From Streptomyces sp. CHD11 (GTDB taxonomy: Bacteria > Actinomycetota > Actinomycetes > Streptomycetales > Streptomycetaceae): DNA of 64,000 nt. The position numbers and the translations under genes are program-made. The stretch covers positions 62,001-126,000 of the forward strand of contig NZ_JABTTS010000002.1 of NCBI RefSeq assembly GCF_018638295.1, given 5' to 3'. Every line of letters begins with the position of its first letter. Within the stretch, counting starts at the first letter, position 1. The notes beneath the pieces are model-generated. The model worked only from the letters and a program-made list of their open reading frames with translations, did no database searches and was not told the DNA's origin. Below, piece after piece: positions 46,146-58,150 of the stretch.

Positions 46146-46775
46146 ATGGAAAGCAGCAGCACCACGCCGGGCGGCAGTGCCCGCCGCGAGGCCACCCGGC
46201 AGAAGCTCTACGAGGCGGCCGTCACCCTCATCGCCGAGCAGGGCTTCTCGGCCACCACCGTGGACGAGATCGCCGAGCGGGCGGGAGTCGCGAAGGGCAC
46301 GGTCTACTACAACTTCGCGAGCAAGTCGGTCCTCTTCGAGGAGTTGCTGCGGCACGGGGTCGGTCTGCTGACCGCCTCGCTCCGGGACGCGGCCGAGACC
46401 ACGGCCGCGAGGGGCGGCAGCAGAGTCGACGCGCTGGACGCGATGATCCGCGCCGGGCTGGTCTTCATCGACCGCTACCCGGCCTTCACCCAGCTGTACG
46501 TGGCCGAGCTGTGGCGCACCAACCGGGCCTGGAACTCCACGCTGCTGGTCGTGCGCCAGCAGGCCGTGGCGGTGGTCGAGGGAGTGCTGCACGAGGGTGT
46601 GGCGAACGGCGAGCTCAGCGAGGAGATCGATGTCCCGCTGACGGCCGCGGCGCTGGTGGGGATGGTGCTGGTGGCCGCGCTGGACTGGAAGTCCTTCCAG
46701 CCCGGGCGCTCCCTGGACGATGTGCACGCGGCGCTGTCCCGGCTGCTGCAGGGGCGGGTCAGCGGCCGCCCCTGA
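46146..46775 (+). CDS. TetR/AcrR family transcriptional regulator
   Basis: The 209-residue dimeric repressor has a TetR helix-turn-helix at about residues 14-62: RQKLYEAAVTLIAEQGFSAT, VDEIAERAGVAKGTVYYNFASK. The C-terminal ligand-binding domain is helical with no motif that identifies the ligand. ATG 46146 has AGGA 4 bases upstream; GTG 46131 is an alternative. The neighbouring flavoprotein gene has a long palindrome in its promoter region that could be its operator. Confidence 0.93.
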   Translation: MESSSTTPGGSARREATRQKLYEAAVTLIAEQGFSATTVDEIAERAGVAKGTVYYNFASKSVLFEELLRHGVGLLTASLRDAAETTAARGGSRVDALDAMIRAGLVFIDRYPAFTQLYVAELWRTNRAWNSTLLVVRQQAVAVVEGVLHEGVANGELSEEIDVPLTAAALVGMVLVAALDWKSFQPGRSLDDVHAALSRLLQGRVSGRP

Positions 46776-46812
46776 CTCCTCCGCTCCCCGGCACATTCCT
46801 CCGCACCCCGGT

Positions 46813-46879
46813 ACGTGAAGGCGCCGGTCCGGTGGTGGCCGCGTCCCCCGCGCCACCGGCCGGGCCGGCGCCTTCACGT
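46813..46879 (+). terminator. Terminator hairpin after the tetR gene
   Basis: ACGTGAAGGCGCCGG (46813-46827) pairs with CCGGCGCCTTCACGT (46865-46879), and CCGGTGG (46829-46835) with CCACCGG (46853-46859), closing a branched stem 37 bases after the tetR stop. Confidence 0.75.
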
Positions 46880-47101
46880 GCTCCCCCGTGCGTTCCCCCG
46901 CGAACCCCGTTGCGGTCGTCCCCCGGGTTCCCCGTGTCTCACCTCCGCCGGCGGACTCCGGCCGAAGGAGCGGATCGCGGGCCCGGCCCGGCTCCGGCGC
47001 CCCGTGCCGCCGGTCTCCGGGCCGTGCCCCTCTCCGTGGTCTCCACTCTCTCCTCCCCGCAGGCCGGGGCCTATCCGCGCGCGTACTCAACCGGGCGGCT
47101 A

Positions 47102-47133
47102 GGTACGGGTACTCACCGGTGAGCACCCGTGCC
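47102..47133. promoter_or_regulatory. 32-bp near-perfect palindrome upstream of the flavoprotein gene
   Basis: Arms 47102-47117 and 47118-47133 match at 14 of 16 positions with no spacer. It lies 53 bases before the inferred -10 element and between the tetR gene and its neighbour. It is a candidate TetR operator. The rest of 46880-47186 holds nothing I can name. Confidence 0.45.
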
Positions 47134-47186
47134 CCTCCCGGCCGGGAGGGGTGGGCGCCCGGTGCCGGACGGCCGGTGCGGGCGGA

Positions 47187-47192
47187 TAAAGT
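47187..47192 (+). promoter_or_regulatory. -10 element of inferred leaderless flavoprotein promoter
   Basis: TAAAGT ends 7 bases before ATG 47200, and no SD lies in between. Confidence 0.5.
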
Positions 47193-47199
47193 CGCCGGC

Positions 47200-48696
47200 A
47201 TGGCACGGATTGCGGTGATCGGCGCCGGGGTGGGCGCGATGGCGGCCGCCGCCCGGCTGGCCGTCGCGGGCCACCGGGTGGCGGTCTACGAGCGGACGGA
47301 GACGTACGGCGGTGCGCTGCGCCGCGTGGAGCGGGACGGATTCTCCTTCGACACCGGGCCGGGGCTGCTCCCCCTTCCGGCGGTCTACCGCGATCTGTTC
47401 CTGAAGACCGGCAGGGAGCCGCTGGAGGAGTGCGTCGGGCTCGTCCAGGTCGACCCGTCGTCCCACCACGTGTTCGCGGACGGTACGCACGTGTCCCTGC
47501 CCAACGCGTCCCGCGCGGGTGTCGTCTCCGCCCTGGCGGAGAGCCTCGGCCCGGTGGCCGCCCGGCGCTGGGGCGACTTCCTGGTGCGGGCCCGGGAGGC
47601 CTGGGACCGCTCGCGCCGGCCGCTGCTGGAGGAGCCGCTGTGGCCCAACTGGCAGGTGCTGGCCGAGCGCGAGCCGTACCCGGCGGTTCCGCACAAGAGG
47701 CTGCTGCGCACCCGCACGGCGGGCACGCTCGCCGAGGTCGGGGCGTGGGAGCTGCGTGATCCCCGGCTGGCCGCGCTGCTGGAGAGCCACGCGCTCGCAC
47801 TCGGTCTCGATCCCCGCGTCACCCCGGCGAGCGCGGCCGTGCTGCCGTACATGGAGCACGCCTTCGGCACCTGGTACGTGCGGGGCGGCATGCGGGAGCT
47901 GGCGCGGGCCGTGTACGAGCGGTGTCTGGCCCGCCGGGTGGAGTTCCGCTTCGGCGCGGAGGCCACCGGCGTGCTGGAGAAGGACGGCCGGGCGGCGGGA
48001 CTGGAGCTGGCCGACGGCTCGGTGGCGGAGGCGGACCTGGTGGTCGCCGGGGTGCCGCCCGAGATGCTGGACCGGCTGAGCCGGGGCACGCGGGTGCGCG
48101 GTGCGGACGCGGTTCCCGCCCGGCGGGGGGCGGCGAGCCGGGTGACGGTGCTGCTGGCGCTGCGGGGCGGACGCCCGCAGGGCACACCGCACCGTACGGT
48201 CGTGCACGCCGAGGACCGCCGGGCCGAGCTGGAGTCGCTGTTCGGTGCCCCCGGGGGCCTGCCCGCCCGGCCCACCGTCACGGTGCTGCGGCCGGACGAC
48301 CCGGCGCTGGTGCCGGACACCGGCCACGAGGCGGTCACGGTGACCTCCGTGGTGCCCGCGGGGACCGGGGAGGGCGTGGACACGCACGCCGAGCGCCTGA
48401 TCACCGTCGCCGAACGGGCGGTACCCGGCCTGCGCGACCGGCTGGTCCACCGCGAGGTGCGCACCCCGGCCGACATCGCGGGGGAGACCGGCGCGGAGGG
48501 CGGCGCGGTGCCGGCGCCGGCGCTGGCCGCGGCGGGCGGACGGCTGCTGCACCCGTCCAACAGCACGGAACTGCCGGGGCTGTTCACGGTCGGCGGCTGG
48601 TCGCATCCCGGCGGCGGACTGCCGCACGCCGGGATGTCGGGGGCGCTGGTCGCGGGGCTGATCGTGGAGGGACCGGAGTTCCGCGGCTCCCAGTGA
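47200..48696 (+). CDS. Phytoene dehydrogenase-like FAD oxidoreductase
   Basis: The 498-residue flavoprotein starts with the FAD-binding VIGAGVGAMAAAARLAVAGHR (residues 5-25) and FSFDTGPGLLPLP, typical of the CrtI/NAD(P)-binding family, and ends with LFTVGGWSHPGGGLPHAGMSG, the C-terminal FAD motif. The substrate could be a carotenoid or another polyprenoid, but no carotenoid genes are nearby. ATG 47200 is preceded by TAAAGT. It is convergent with the Tyr/Gln-rich gene, with a gap of 6 bases. Confidence 0.9.
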   Translation: MARIAVIGAGVGAMAAAARLAVAGHRVAVYERTETYGGALRRVERDGFSFDTGPGLLPLPAVYRDLFLKTGREPLEECVGLVQVDPSSHHVFADGTHVSLPNASRAGVVSALAESLGPVAARRWGDFLVRAREAWDRSRRPLLEEPLWPNWQVLAEREPYPAVPHKRLLRTRTAGTLAEVGAWELRDPRLAALLESHALALGLDPRVTPASAAVLPYMEHAFGTWYVRGGMRELARAVYERCLARRVEFRFGAEATGVLEKDGRAAGLELADGSVAEADLVVAGVPPEMLDRLSRGTRVRGADAVPARRGAASRVTVLLALRGGRPQGTPHRTVVHAEDRRAELESLFGAPGGLPARPTVTVLRPDDPALVPDTGHEAVTVTSVVPAGTGEGVDTHAERLITVAERAVPGLRDRLVHREVRTPADIAGETGAEGGAVPAPALAAAGGRLLHPSNSTELPGLFTVGGWSHPGGGLPHAGMSGALVAGLIVEGPEFRGSQ

Positions 48697-48702
48697 GCGC
48701 GC

Positions 48703-49689
48703 TCAGAAGCGGTACTGCTGCTCGTCGTACCCGTTGCCGTTCGTCTGTCCGTCGCCCTGGTACGGGTACTGCTGCTGTTGCTGTTGCTGTTGCTCCGGCG
48801 GGAGTTCGGCGCCGTAGGGGTCGTCGGCGCTGCGCTGCTGCGGGACCCACAGCCCGCCGGCCGGGGTCTCACCGCCGTAGCCGCCGGCGTACGGGTCCTG
48901 GGTGTGGGCCTGCTGGGCGTACTGCTGCGGATCCGCGTAACCGCCGGTGTCGTACGAGGTGGCGCCGTAGGTCGGGTTGCCGATGTACGGGTCGGAGTAC
49001 GCGGCGTACTGCTGACCGGTGGTGTCGTAGCCCTGCTGCTGGCCGTAACCGGAGTAGTCGTAGGCGTAGTTCTGGTCGGCGCCCTGGGCGGCCGCCGCGT
49101 ACTGGTCCTGGGACGGGTCCGGGTATCCGGGGTTCGTGCCGTACACGCCGTAGGAGCCGGTGTCGTCCGGCATGGGCTGCGGCTCGTAGACGGAGGTGGT
49201 CTCGGCGGCCGTCATCTGGTCGGTGCGGGCGGCGGGGGTGAACACGTCGTCGCGGTCGTAGTCGTCGTCCGCGCCGTAGCCGGTGCGGTTGTCGCGGTGC
49301 CCGGCGTCGCCGTAGCCGTCGTCGCGGTGGCCGTCGTCGCCATAGCCGTCGTGGGACGGCTCAGGGTCGGATGCCTCCGGGCCGGGCTCCTCGTGTCCGC
49401 GGCCGCCGCGGCCGCCCTTGACCGCGGCCAGTTTCGGCGAGTTGACCGCCCAGCCCGCCGCGAACCCGCGGCGGAACGACAGCGTGACGTAGGTCTGGCC
49501 GACCGCGAAGGCGGCGGCGCCGAGTCCGATGACGACCACGGACGGGATCAGCACACCGAGCACCACGCCGAGGAAGCCCGCGAAGGCGAGCAGCCGCCAG
49601 CGCAGCCGTGCCTTGTACTGCAGCAGCACCTCGCCGAGCAACCACAGCGCGACGATGCCGAACGCGATGTAGAGGACCGTCCAGCCCAT
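48703..49689 (-). CDS. Membrane-anchored Tyr/Gln/Gly-rich low-complexity protein
   Basis: I do not recognise a characterised family. The 328-residue product has two N-terminal membrane helices (about 2-22 and 32-65), a short basic patch (TLSFRRGFAAGW), then about 230 residues poor in hydrophobics and rich in Tyr, Gln, Gly, Asp and Ala, including HRDDGYGDAGHRDNR, GYGQQQGYDTTGQQYAAYSD and a run of eight or nine Gln. This composition is prion-like. ATG 49689 is the start. It is followed 56 bases away by metF. Confidence 0.75.
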   Translation of the reverse strand: MGWTVLYIAFGIVALWLLGEVLLQYKARLRWRLLAFAGFLGVVLGVLIPSVVVIGLGAAAFAVGQTYVTLSFRRGFAAGWAVNSPKLAAVKGGRGGRGHEEPGPEASDPEPSHDGYGDDGHRDDGYGDAGHRDNRTGYGADDDYDRDDVFTPAARTDQMTAAETTSVYEPQPMPDDTGSYGVYGTNPGYPDPSQDQYAAAAQGADQNYAYDYSGYGQQQGYDTTGQQYAAYSDPYIGNPTYGATSYDTGGYADPQQYAQQAHTQDPYAGGYGGETPAGGLWVPQQRSADDPYGAELPPEQQQQQQQQYPYQGDGQTNGNGYDEQQYRF

Positions 49690-49745
49690 GTACGCCCCTC
49701 TCCCAGTGGTCGCTACGCAGTGTGTCGTATATCCGTGCGACCGGT

Positions 49746-50681
<936 letters not shown>

Positions 50682-50776
50682 GCCAGGGGGCGGCGGTCCC
50701 CCAACCAGAAGGGGGAGATTTGTCTGATATGCCGACTTGCTGTCCACTCCGTGGACGAATCTGAGACGCGCGGGGG

Positions 50777-51439
50777 TCATCCGGCGTCCGGAGTGGCCTG
50801 CCGGGTCCTCCTGGCGAACTCGGCGGCCGCCGCACCCGGGTCGTCGGCGTCGGTGACCGCCCGGACGACGACGACCCGGCGGGCGCCCGCGTCCAGGACC
50901 TCGTCGAGGTTGCCGAGGTCGATGCCGCCGATGGCGAACCAGGGCCTGCGGGTGCCGAGGCCCGCGGTGTACCGGATCAGGTCCAGGCCCGGGGCGTGGC
51001 GGCCGGGCTTGGTGGGGGTGGGCCAGCAGGGGCCGGTGCAGAAGTAGTCCACACCGGGCTGGACGGCGGCCGCGGCGGCCTCGGACTCGGCGTGGGTGGA
51101 GCGGCCGATCAGGGGGCCGTCGCCGAGTACCGCGCGGGCGGCGGACACGGGGAGGTCACCTTGCCCGAGGTGGAGGACGTCGGCGCCGGCGGCGTGGGCG
51201 ACGTCCGCACGGTCGTTGACCGCGAGCAGCTTGCCGTGCCTGGCACAGGCGTCGGCGAGGACCGCCAGGTGCTCCAGCTCCTCGGCGGCCTCCATCCCCT
51301 TGTCCCGCAGCTGCACGACGTCCACCCCTCCGGCGAGCACCGCGTCCAGGAACTCCGGGAGGTCGCCCTGCCGCTTGCGCGCGTCGGTGCAGAGATAGAG
51401 CCACGCGCCGGCGAGTCGGTCACGTGCGGTGTCGGTCAT
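50777..51439 (-). CDS. thiE: Thiamine phosphate synthase
   Basis: ThiE joins the hydroxymethylpyrimidine pyrophosphate and thiazole phosphate moieties. The 220 residues show [52 protein letters not shown] and IGGI near the end. ATG 51439 follows GGGGGA at 6 bases. It is on the opposite strand from thiOSG and, unlike that operon, has no TPP riboswitch that I can find. Confidence 0.96.
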   Translation of the reverse strand: MTDTARDRLAGAWLYLCTDARKRQGDLPEFLDAVLAGGVDVVQLRDKGMEAAEELEHLAVLADACARHGKLLAVNDRADVAHAAGADVLHLGQGDLPVSAARAVLGDGPLIGRSTHAESEAAAAAVQPGVDYFCTGPCWPTPTKPGRHAPGLDLIRYTAGLGTRRPWFAIGGIDLGNLDEVLDAGARRVVVVRAVTDADDPGAAAAEFARRTRQATPDAG

Positions 51440-51529
51440 ACGGTGTCCCCCAGGGATGCGTGGAGCGTGCGGACCGGGCGAACCCGCAAGGCCGTCGCAC
51501 GCCCCGGGCGGGCGGCGGCCGGCGCGACC

Positions 51530-51572
51530 GGACCACCGGCCGGGGCTCGCGATTCCCCGGCCGGTGTGGTCC
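51530..51572 (-). terminator. Terminator between the Rv2175c-like gene and thiE
   Basis: Arms 51530-51545 and 51555-51572 pair with one bulged base around a 9-base loop, 26 bases after the Rv2175c-like stop. Confidence 0.65.
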
Positions 51573-51597
51573 CGGACTCCGGTCGGTGGGGTGCGGA

Positions 51598-51963
51598 TCA
51601 GAGCGCGAGTGCCTGGGCCCGGCGCTTCACCTCCGTGCCACGGTTCTCTCCGAGCGCCTGCGCGGGGGTGCCCGGCAGGCTCGGGTCGGGGGTGAAGAGC
51701 CACTCCAGCATCTCGTCGTCCGTGAAGCCGTCGTCCCGCAGGAGCGTCAGGGTCCCGGTCAGCCCCTTGACGATCTTGTCCCCGTCGATGAAGGCGGCGG
51801 GCACGTGCAGCGCGCGGTTCTCACCCCGGCGTACGGCGATCAGCTGGCCGTCCTTGACCAGCTGCCGGACGCGCGTCACCTCGACACCGAACTGCTCGGC
51901 GATGTCGGGGAGCGTGAGCCAGGCGGGGACGAGAGCATCGATCTTTGCGTCAATCTCGGTCAC
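51598..51963 (-). CDS. Rv2175c-family DNA-binding protein
   Basis: The 121-residue protein has a winged helix-turn-helix: [20 protein letters not shown] (about residues 16-35) and [15 protein letters not shown], followed by a C-terminal region with [20 protein letters not shown]. tuberculosis Rv2175c is a DNA-binding substrate of the kinase PknL, whose gene is adjacent there; a PASTA kinase gene lies about 4.2 kb away here. GTG 51963 is preceded by CAGGCT at 6 bases. Confidence 0.92.
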   Translation of the reverse strand: MTEIDAKIDALVPAWLTLPDIAEQFGVEVTRVRQLVKDGQLIAVRRGENRALHVPAAFIDGDKIVKGLTGTLTLLRDDGFTDDEMLEWLFTPDPSLPGTPAQALGENRGTEVKRRAQALAL

Positions 51964-52041
51964 GGGACAAGCCTGCCACCTGCCACTGACAGTCGGAAGC
52001 CGACCCCCGCCACCTGGCCGGACCCGCGGGCCGGGACCACG

Positions 52042-53283
52042 TCACGCGGTCGCCGACTTCAGCGGCCGCGCCGGGTCCGCCAGGAGGTCCGCGTCCATCA
52101 CCGTGCCCGCCTCGATCAGCCGGCGCCCCTGCGCCAGGTCCCGGGGCCGCCCCACGGCGAGCAGCGCGACCAGGCGGGACTCCCGCAGCCAGCAGACACT
52201 CCAGGCTGCCTCTCCCGGCTCCCCGCGCCACACGGTCCGGTCGGCGTCCGCGTGGTGTCCCGCGTACTGGACGAAGCGCCCGAACTGCTCGGACCAGAAG
52301 TACGGCACCGGGTCGTACACCGCCGGGGCCCGTCCGGCCGGCCCGCCGAGGATGTTCACCGCGACCGTGCGCGGCCCCTGGAGAGCGTTGTCCCAGTGGT
52401 GGACCAGCAGACGTTCGCCGTAGCGCCCGGACGGGAAGGACGCGCAGTCGCCGACCGCGTACACGTCCGGCAGGGAGGTCATCAGATGGTGGTCGGCGAC
52501 GACCTCGCCCCGCGTCCCGAGGTCGATCCCGGAACCCGCCAGCCAGGCCGTGGCGGGCCGGGCCCCGATCCCGACGACCACGGCGCCCGCGGACAGCCGC
52601 GTCCCGTCGTGCAGGACCACGGCGCCCGCCTCGACGCGCTCCACGCGCGCACGGGTGCGCAGCCCGACTCCGGCCTCGGCGTACCAGGCGGTCATCGGGG
52701 CCGCCACCTCCGCGGGCAGCACCTCGGCGAGCGGCCGTTCCGCGGCCTCCACGACGGTGACCGCGCACCCCGCCTCCCGGGCCGCGGTGGCGAACTCCGC
52801 GCCGATCCAGCCGGCGCCGACCACCACGATGTCGTGCTGCCGCGCGAGCACCGGGCGCAGCCGTCCGGCGTCGTCCAGGGTGCGCAGCAGATGCACTCCC
52901 CGGACGCCGTCCGCGCCCGGCAGCCGCACCGGTTCCGCGCCCGTGGCGATCACCAGCACGTCGTACGGGACCGGCCCGGCCTCCGTGTCCAGTTCGTGGT
53001 CGCCCGGACGCAGGCCCAGCACCTCGCAGCCGAGGCGCAGTTCGATGCCCAGTTCCTCGAAGTCGACGTCGAAGGCGGAGCCCTCGGCCTTGCCGAGCAG
53101 CACCGCCTTGGACAACGGCGGGCGGTCGTAGGGCTGGTGGGGCTCCGCGCCGATCAGCGTCACGGTGCCGGTGAAGCCCTGCTCCCGCAGCGCGGCCGCG
53201 GTCCGCACGCCGGCCATGCCCGCGCCCGCCACCACCACCCGCCGCGGTGCGGACCGTCCCGGTTCCTGTGTCTGCTCGCTCAC
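52042..53283 (-). CDS. NAD(P)/FAD-dependent oxidoreductase, ferredoxin reductase-like
   Basis: The 413-residue protein has an FAD motif VVVAGAGMAGVRTAAALRE (about 16-34), YDRPPLSK, an NAD motif VVVGAGWIGAEFATAARE (about 150-167), DVYAVGDCASF and a C-terminal reductase domain. It resembles BenD/CamA-type ferredoxin reductases and nitrite reductase-like NAD reductases; the partner is unknown. GTG 53283 is preceded by TAGGGT at 6 bases, so the transcript is probably leaderless, with the promoter partly inside the next gene's 3' end. Confidence 0.92.
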   Translation of the reverse strand: MSEQTQEPGRSAPRRVVVAGAGMAGVRTAAALREQGFTGTVTLIGAEPHQPYDRPPLSKAVLLGKAEGSAFDVDFEELGIELRLGCEVLGLRPGDHELDTEAGPVPYDVLVIATGAEPVRLPGADGVRGVHLLRTLDDAGRLRPVLARQHDIVVVGAGWIGAEFATAAREAGCAVTVVEAAERPLAEVLPAEVAAPMTAWYAEAGVGLRTRARVERVEAGAVVLHDGTRLSAGAVVVGIGARPATAWLAGSGIDLGTRGEVVADHHLMTSLPDVYAVGDCASFPSGRYGERLLVHHWDNALQGPRTVAVNILGGPAGRAPAVYDPVPYFWSEQFGRFVQYAGHHADADRTVWRGEPGEAAWSVCWLRESRLVALLAVGRPRDLAQGRRLIEAGTVMDADLLADPARPLKSATA

Positions 53284-53289
53284 CCGGCC

Positions 53290-53295
53290 ACCCTA
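53290..53295 (-). promoter_or_regulatory. -10 element of inferred leaderless oxidoreductase promoter
   Basis: On the minus strand TAGGGT ends 6 bases before GTG 53283. Confidence 0.5.
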
Positions 53296-53296
53296 G

Positions 53297-53671
53297 TCAC
53301 TCGGCCTTCGGCTGGTTCCCGTGCTCCGGGAGCTCCGCGGGCTGTTCCACCACGCTCGTCCCGCTGCCGGGCCGCGACTCCCACTCCCAGTTCTCCTCCA
53401 GCCGTACCCGCCCGTCGGGCAGTTCCACGACCGTGGACACACAGTGCCCCGAGGACGTCGTGCCGTTCCGCTCGAGCTGGACGTAGCGGAAGTCCAGCCG
53501 GTCCCCCGCGCGGGTGCCCACCAGATGACCGCGCACCACGTCGCCCCCCGCGTACTCGGCCCAGATCTCACCGTCCCTCTCGTGGTAGGTGAACCGGGTG
53601 CGGGTGCCGACCTGGCCGGGAGCCTGGTCGGCCACGGGTGCGAGGACGAGTCCGTCGAGCGATCGGGCCAC
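53297..53671 (-). CDS. Conserved small protein of unknown function
   Basis: I do not recognise a characterised family. The 124-residue protein is mostly beta: TRTRFTYHERDGEIWAEYAG, VVRGHLVGTRAGDRLDFRYV, RLEENWEWESRPGSGTSVVE, resembling a single lipocalin-like or n-acylglucosamine-independent beta sheet fold. GTG 53671 follows AAGGGAG at about 7 bases, and frame codons up to 53980 overlap the riboswitch and thiO on the other strand so are not coding. It is divergent from the thiO riboswitch. Confidence 0.75.
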   Translation of the reverse strand: MARSLDGLVLAPVADQAPGQVGTRTRFTYHERDGEIWAEYAGGDVVRGHLVGTRAGDRLDFRYVQLERNGTTSSGHCVSTVVELPDGRVRLEENWEWESRPGSGTSVVEQPAELPEHGNQPKAE

Positions 53672-53713
53672 TTGGAGGCTCCCTTGGCTATGCGTAGGGT
53701 GGCCAACGTAAGG

Positions 53714-53807
53714 CACTCGCGGGAGCCCGGACGCACCGGGCTGAGAGGGAGGCTGGCGGCCTCCGACCGTACGAACCTGATCCGGGTCATGCCGGCGAAG
53801 GGAGGGT
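53714..53807 (+). promoter_or_regulatory. TPP riboswitch (thi box) before thiO
   Basis: The conserved thi-box elements appear in order: CGGGAGCCC at 53719-53727, GGGCTGAGAGGGAGGC at about 53738-53753, and GAACCTGATCCGGGTCATGC at 53773-53792 followed by CGGCGAAGGGAGGG. The 3' end overlaps the SD of thiO (GGGAGG, 11 bases before the ATG), with no terminator stem, so thiamine pyrophosphate likely blocks translation. Confidence 0.95.
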
Positions 53808-53816
53808 TGGACGCCC

Positions 53817-55977
<2,161 letters not shown>

Positions 55978-56019
55978 GTGCGCTCAGGTGATGCCCGGGG
56001 GCTGCCTGCCGGGCCCAGG

Positions 56020-56061
56020 GTGCCTCCCTCACTCCCGGCCGCGCTCGGGCCGGGGAGGCAC
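56020..56061 (+). terminator. Terminator after thiG
   Basis: GTGCCTCCC (56020-56028) pairs with GGGAGGCAC (56053-56061), enclosing a smaller CCGGCC/GGCCGG stem. Confidence 0.65.
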
Positions 56062-56164
56062 GCTTGCCCGCGGTGGGCCCGGAGGCTGCTCACAGTCGGG
56101 TAACACAGGTCACAGGTCCGCCCCAACGGCGGTCGAACCGGTCAGGGCTGTCGGCGGGGCCTCG

Positions 56165-56170
56165 TAGACT
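56165..56170 (+). promoter_or_regulatory. -10 element of inferred leaderless kinase promoter
   Basis: TAGACT ends 6 bases before GTG 56177, with no SD. Confidence 0.5.
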
Positions 56171-56176
56171 CGCTCC

Positions 56177-58102
56177 GTGGACACGACCCTTCAGGACCCT
56201 CTGGTCGGGCAGGTGCTCGACGGCCGCTATCGCGTCGACGCGCGGATCGCGGTCGGCGGGATGGCCACGGTCTACCGGGCCATGGACACCCGCCTCGACC
56301 GCATCCTCGCGCTCAAGGTGATGCACCCCTCGCTCGCCGCCGACACCTCCTTCGTCGAGCGGTTCATCCGCGAGGCCAAGTCGGTCGCCCGGCTGGCCCA
56401 CCCGAACGTGGTGCAGGTCTTCGACCAGGGCACCGACGGGGGATACGTCTATCTGGCGATGGAGTACATCGCCGGCTGCACCCTGCGGGACGTGCTGCGC
56501 GAGCGCGGGGCGCTCCAGCCGCGGGCCGCGCTGGACATCCTGGAGCCGGTGCTGGCCGCGCTCGGTGCCGCGCACCGCGCCGGGTTCGTGCACCGGGACA
56601 TGAAGCCGGAGAACGTGCTGATCGGGGACGACGGCCGGGTCAAGGTCGCCGACTTCGGCCTGGTCCGCGCGGTGGACTCGGTGACCAACACCTCGGAGAC
56701 CGTGCTGGGCACGGTCTCGTACCTGGCGCCGGAGCAGATCGAGAGCGGCGTCGCCGACCCCCGCGTGGACGTCTACGCCTGCGGCATCCTCCTCTACGAG
56801 ATGCTGACCGGCGAGAAGCCGCACGAGGGCGACTCCCCCGCGATCGTGCTCTACAAGCATCTGCACGACGACGTGCCGCCGCCGTCGGCCGCCGTTCCCG
56901 GTATGGCGTACGAGCTGGACGAGCTGGTGGCGTCGGCGACCGCGCGCAACCCCGAGGTCCGTCCGCACGACGCGGTGGCGCTGCTCGCGCGGGCCCGTGA
57001 CGCGCGCGGCCGGCTCAGCGGCGAGCAGCTCGACGCGCTGCCCCCGCAGGCGCTGACGTCCGAGCACGACAACGCCGATGACCGTACGAGCGTGATCCCG
57101 CGCGGGCTCAATGTCCCCCGTCCCCTGCCCGTCAACGAGGACGACGGCGCGGACCCGGTGCACCACACCAGCCGGTTCCGGTCACCGCCGCCGCTGCCGC
57201 CCCGGCGCCGGACGGCGCTGCGGCGCGGGCCGACGGCGATCGTGGTGGCCGTGCTGCTGGCTCTCGGGCTCGGAGCGGGCGTGTGGTACATCAACTCCGG
57301 CCAGTTCACCAAGGTCCCGCCGCTGCTGACGAAGACCGAGCAGGAGGCCCGGGACCGGCTGGCGGACGCCGGGCTGGGCGTGGGGCAGGTGGAGGAGGCG
57401 TACAGCGACACGGTGGAGCGGGGCAAGGTGATCAGCACCGATCCGGAGACCGGTGCCCGCATCCGGGGCAACGACTCGGTGTCGCTGACCGTCTCCAGGG
57501 GCCCGCAGACCGTGCGGGTGCCCGATCTCGACGGATACCCGCTGGACAGGGCCCGGTCACTGCTGGAGGACGAGGGCCTGAAGCCGGGCATGGCCACCCG
57601 CGAGTTCAGCGACACGGTGCCGGCGGGTTCCGTGATCTCCACGGAACCGGGCAAGGGCACCAAGGTCCGCGCGGACTCCGCGGTGGCGCTGACGGTGAGC
57701 AGGGGCCGTCCGGTGGACGTGCCCGATGTGGCCGGTGACGAGCTGGAGGACGCGCGCGCCGAGCTGGAGGAGGCCGGCCTGAAGGTCGAGGTCGCGGCCG
57801 AGCGGGTCAACTCCGAGCACGACGCGGGCGAGGTGGCCCGGCAGACCCCGGCCCCCGGCCGGCAGGTCGCCGAGGGCGACACCGTGACGCTGACACTGTC
57901 CAGGGGCCCGGAGATGGTCGAGGTGCCGGACGTGGTCGGCGACAGCGTGGACGACGCCAGGGAGCGGCTGGAGGGCGCCGGTTTCGGGGTGAAGGAGGAC
58001 CGCGGGCTGCTCGGCCTGTTCGGCGACACGGTCAGGAAGCAGTCCGTGGACGGCGGGGACAGCGCGCCCAAGGGATCGACGATCACCATCGAGATCCGCT
58101 GA
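56177..58102 (+). CDS. PASTA-domain serine/threonine protein kinase (PknL type)
   Basis: This is a membrane receptor-like kinase of 641 residues. The kinase domain (about 15-275) has the Gly-loop variant [21 protein letters not shown] (catalytic Lys), [10 protein letters not shown] and ADFGLVR with [11 protein letters not shown] Pro-rich cytoplasmic linker leads to one membrane helix ([20 protein letters not shown], about 352-371) and four extracellular PASTA repeats beginning near [26 protein letters not shown] and VEVPDVVGD, which bind muropeptides or lipid II. GTG 56177 is the start. Gene order with an Rv2175c-like gene and aroH parallels pknL in mycobacteria. Confidence 0.94.
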   Translation: MDTTLQDPLVGQVLDGRYRVDARIAVGGMATVYRAMDTRLDRILALKVMHPSLAADTSFVERFIREAKSVARLAHPNVVQVFDQGTDGGYVYLAMEYIAGCTLRDVLRERGALQPRAALDILEPVLAALGAAHRAGFVHRDMKPENVLIGDDGRVKVADFGLVRAVDSVTNTSETVLGTVSYLAPEQIESGVADPRVDVYACGILLYEMLTGEKPHEGDSPAIVLYKHLHDDVPPPSAAVPGMAYELDELVASATARNPEVRPHDAVALLARARDARGRLSGEQLDALPPQALTSEHDNADDRTSVIPRGLNVPRPLPVNEDDGADPVHHTSRFRSPPPLPPRRRTALRRGPTAIVVAVLLALGLGAGVWYINSGQFTKVPPLLTKTEQEARDRLADAGLGVGQVEEAYSDTVERGKVISTDPETGARIRGNDSVSLTVSRGPQTVRVPDLDGYPLDRARSLLEDEGLKPGMATREFSDTVPAGSVISTEPGKGTKVRADSAVALTVSRGRPVDVPDVAGDELEDARAELEEAGLKVEVAAERVNSEHDAGEVARQTPAPGRQVAEGDTVTLTLSRGPEMVEVPDVVGDSVDDARERLEGAGFGVKEDRGLLGLFGDTVRKQSVDGGDSAPKGSTITIEIR

Positions 58103-58150
58103 CCGGAGGGCCCGGACGGACGGCGCACGCGCTCATGTCACCCTTGACGC

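Noticed and set aside
51440..51597. Second TPP riboswitch, upstream of thiE
   Set aside because: Neither CTGAGA nor GAACCTGA elements occur on either strand; the dyad there is a terminator.
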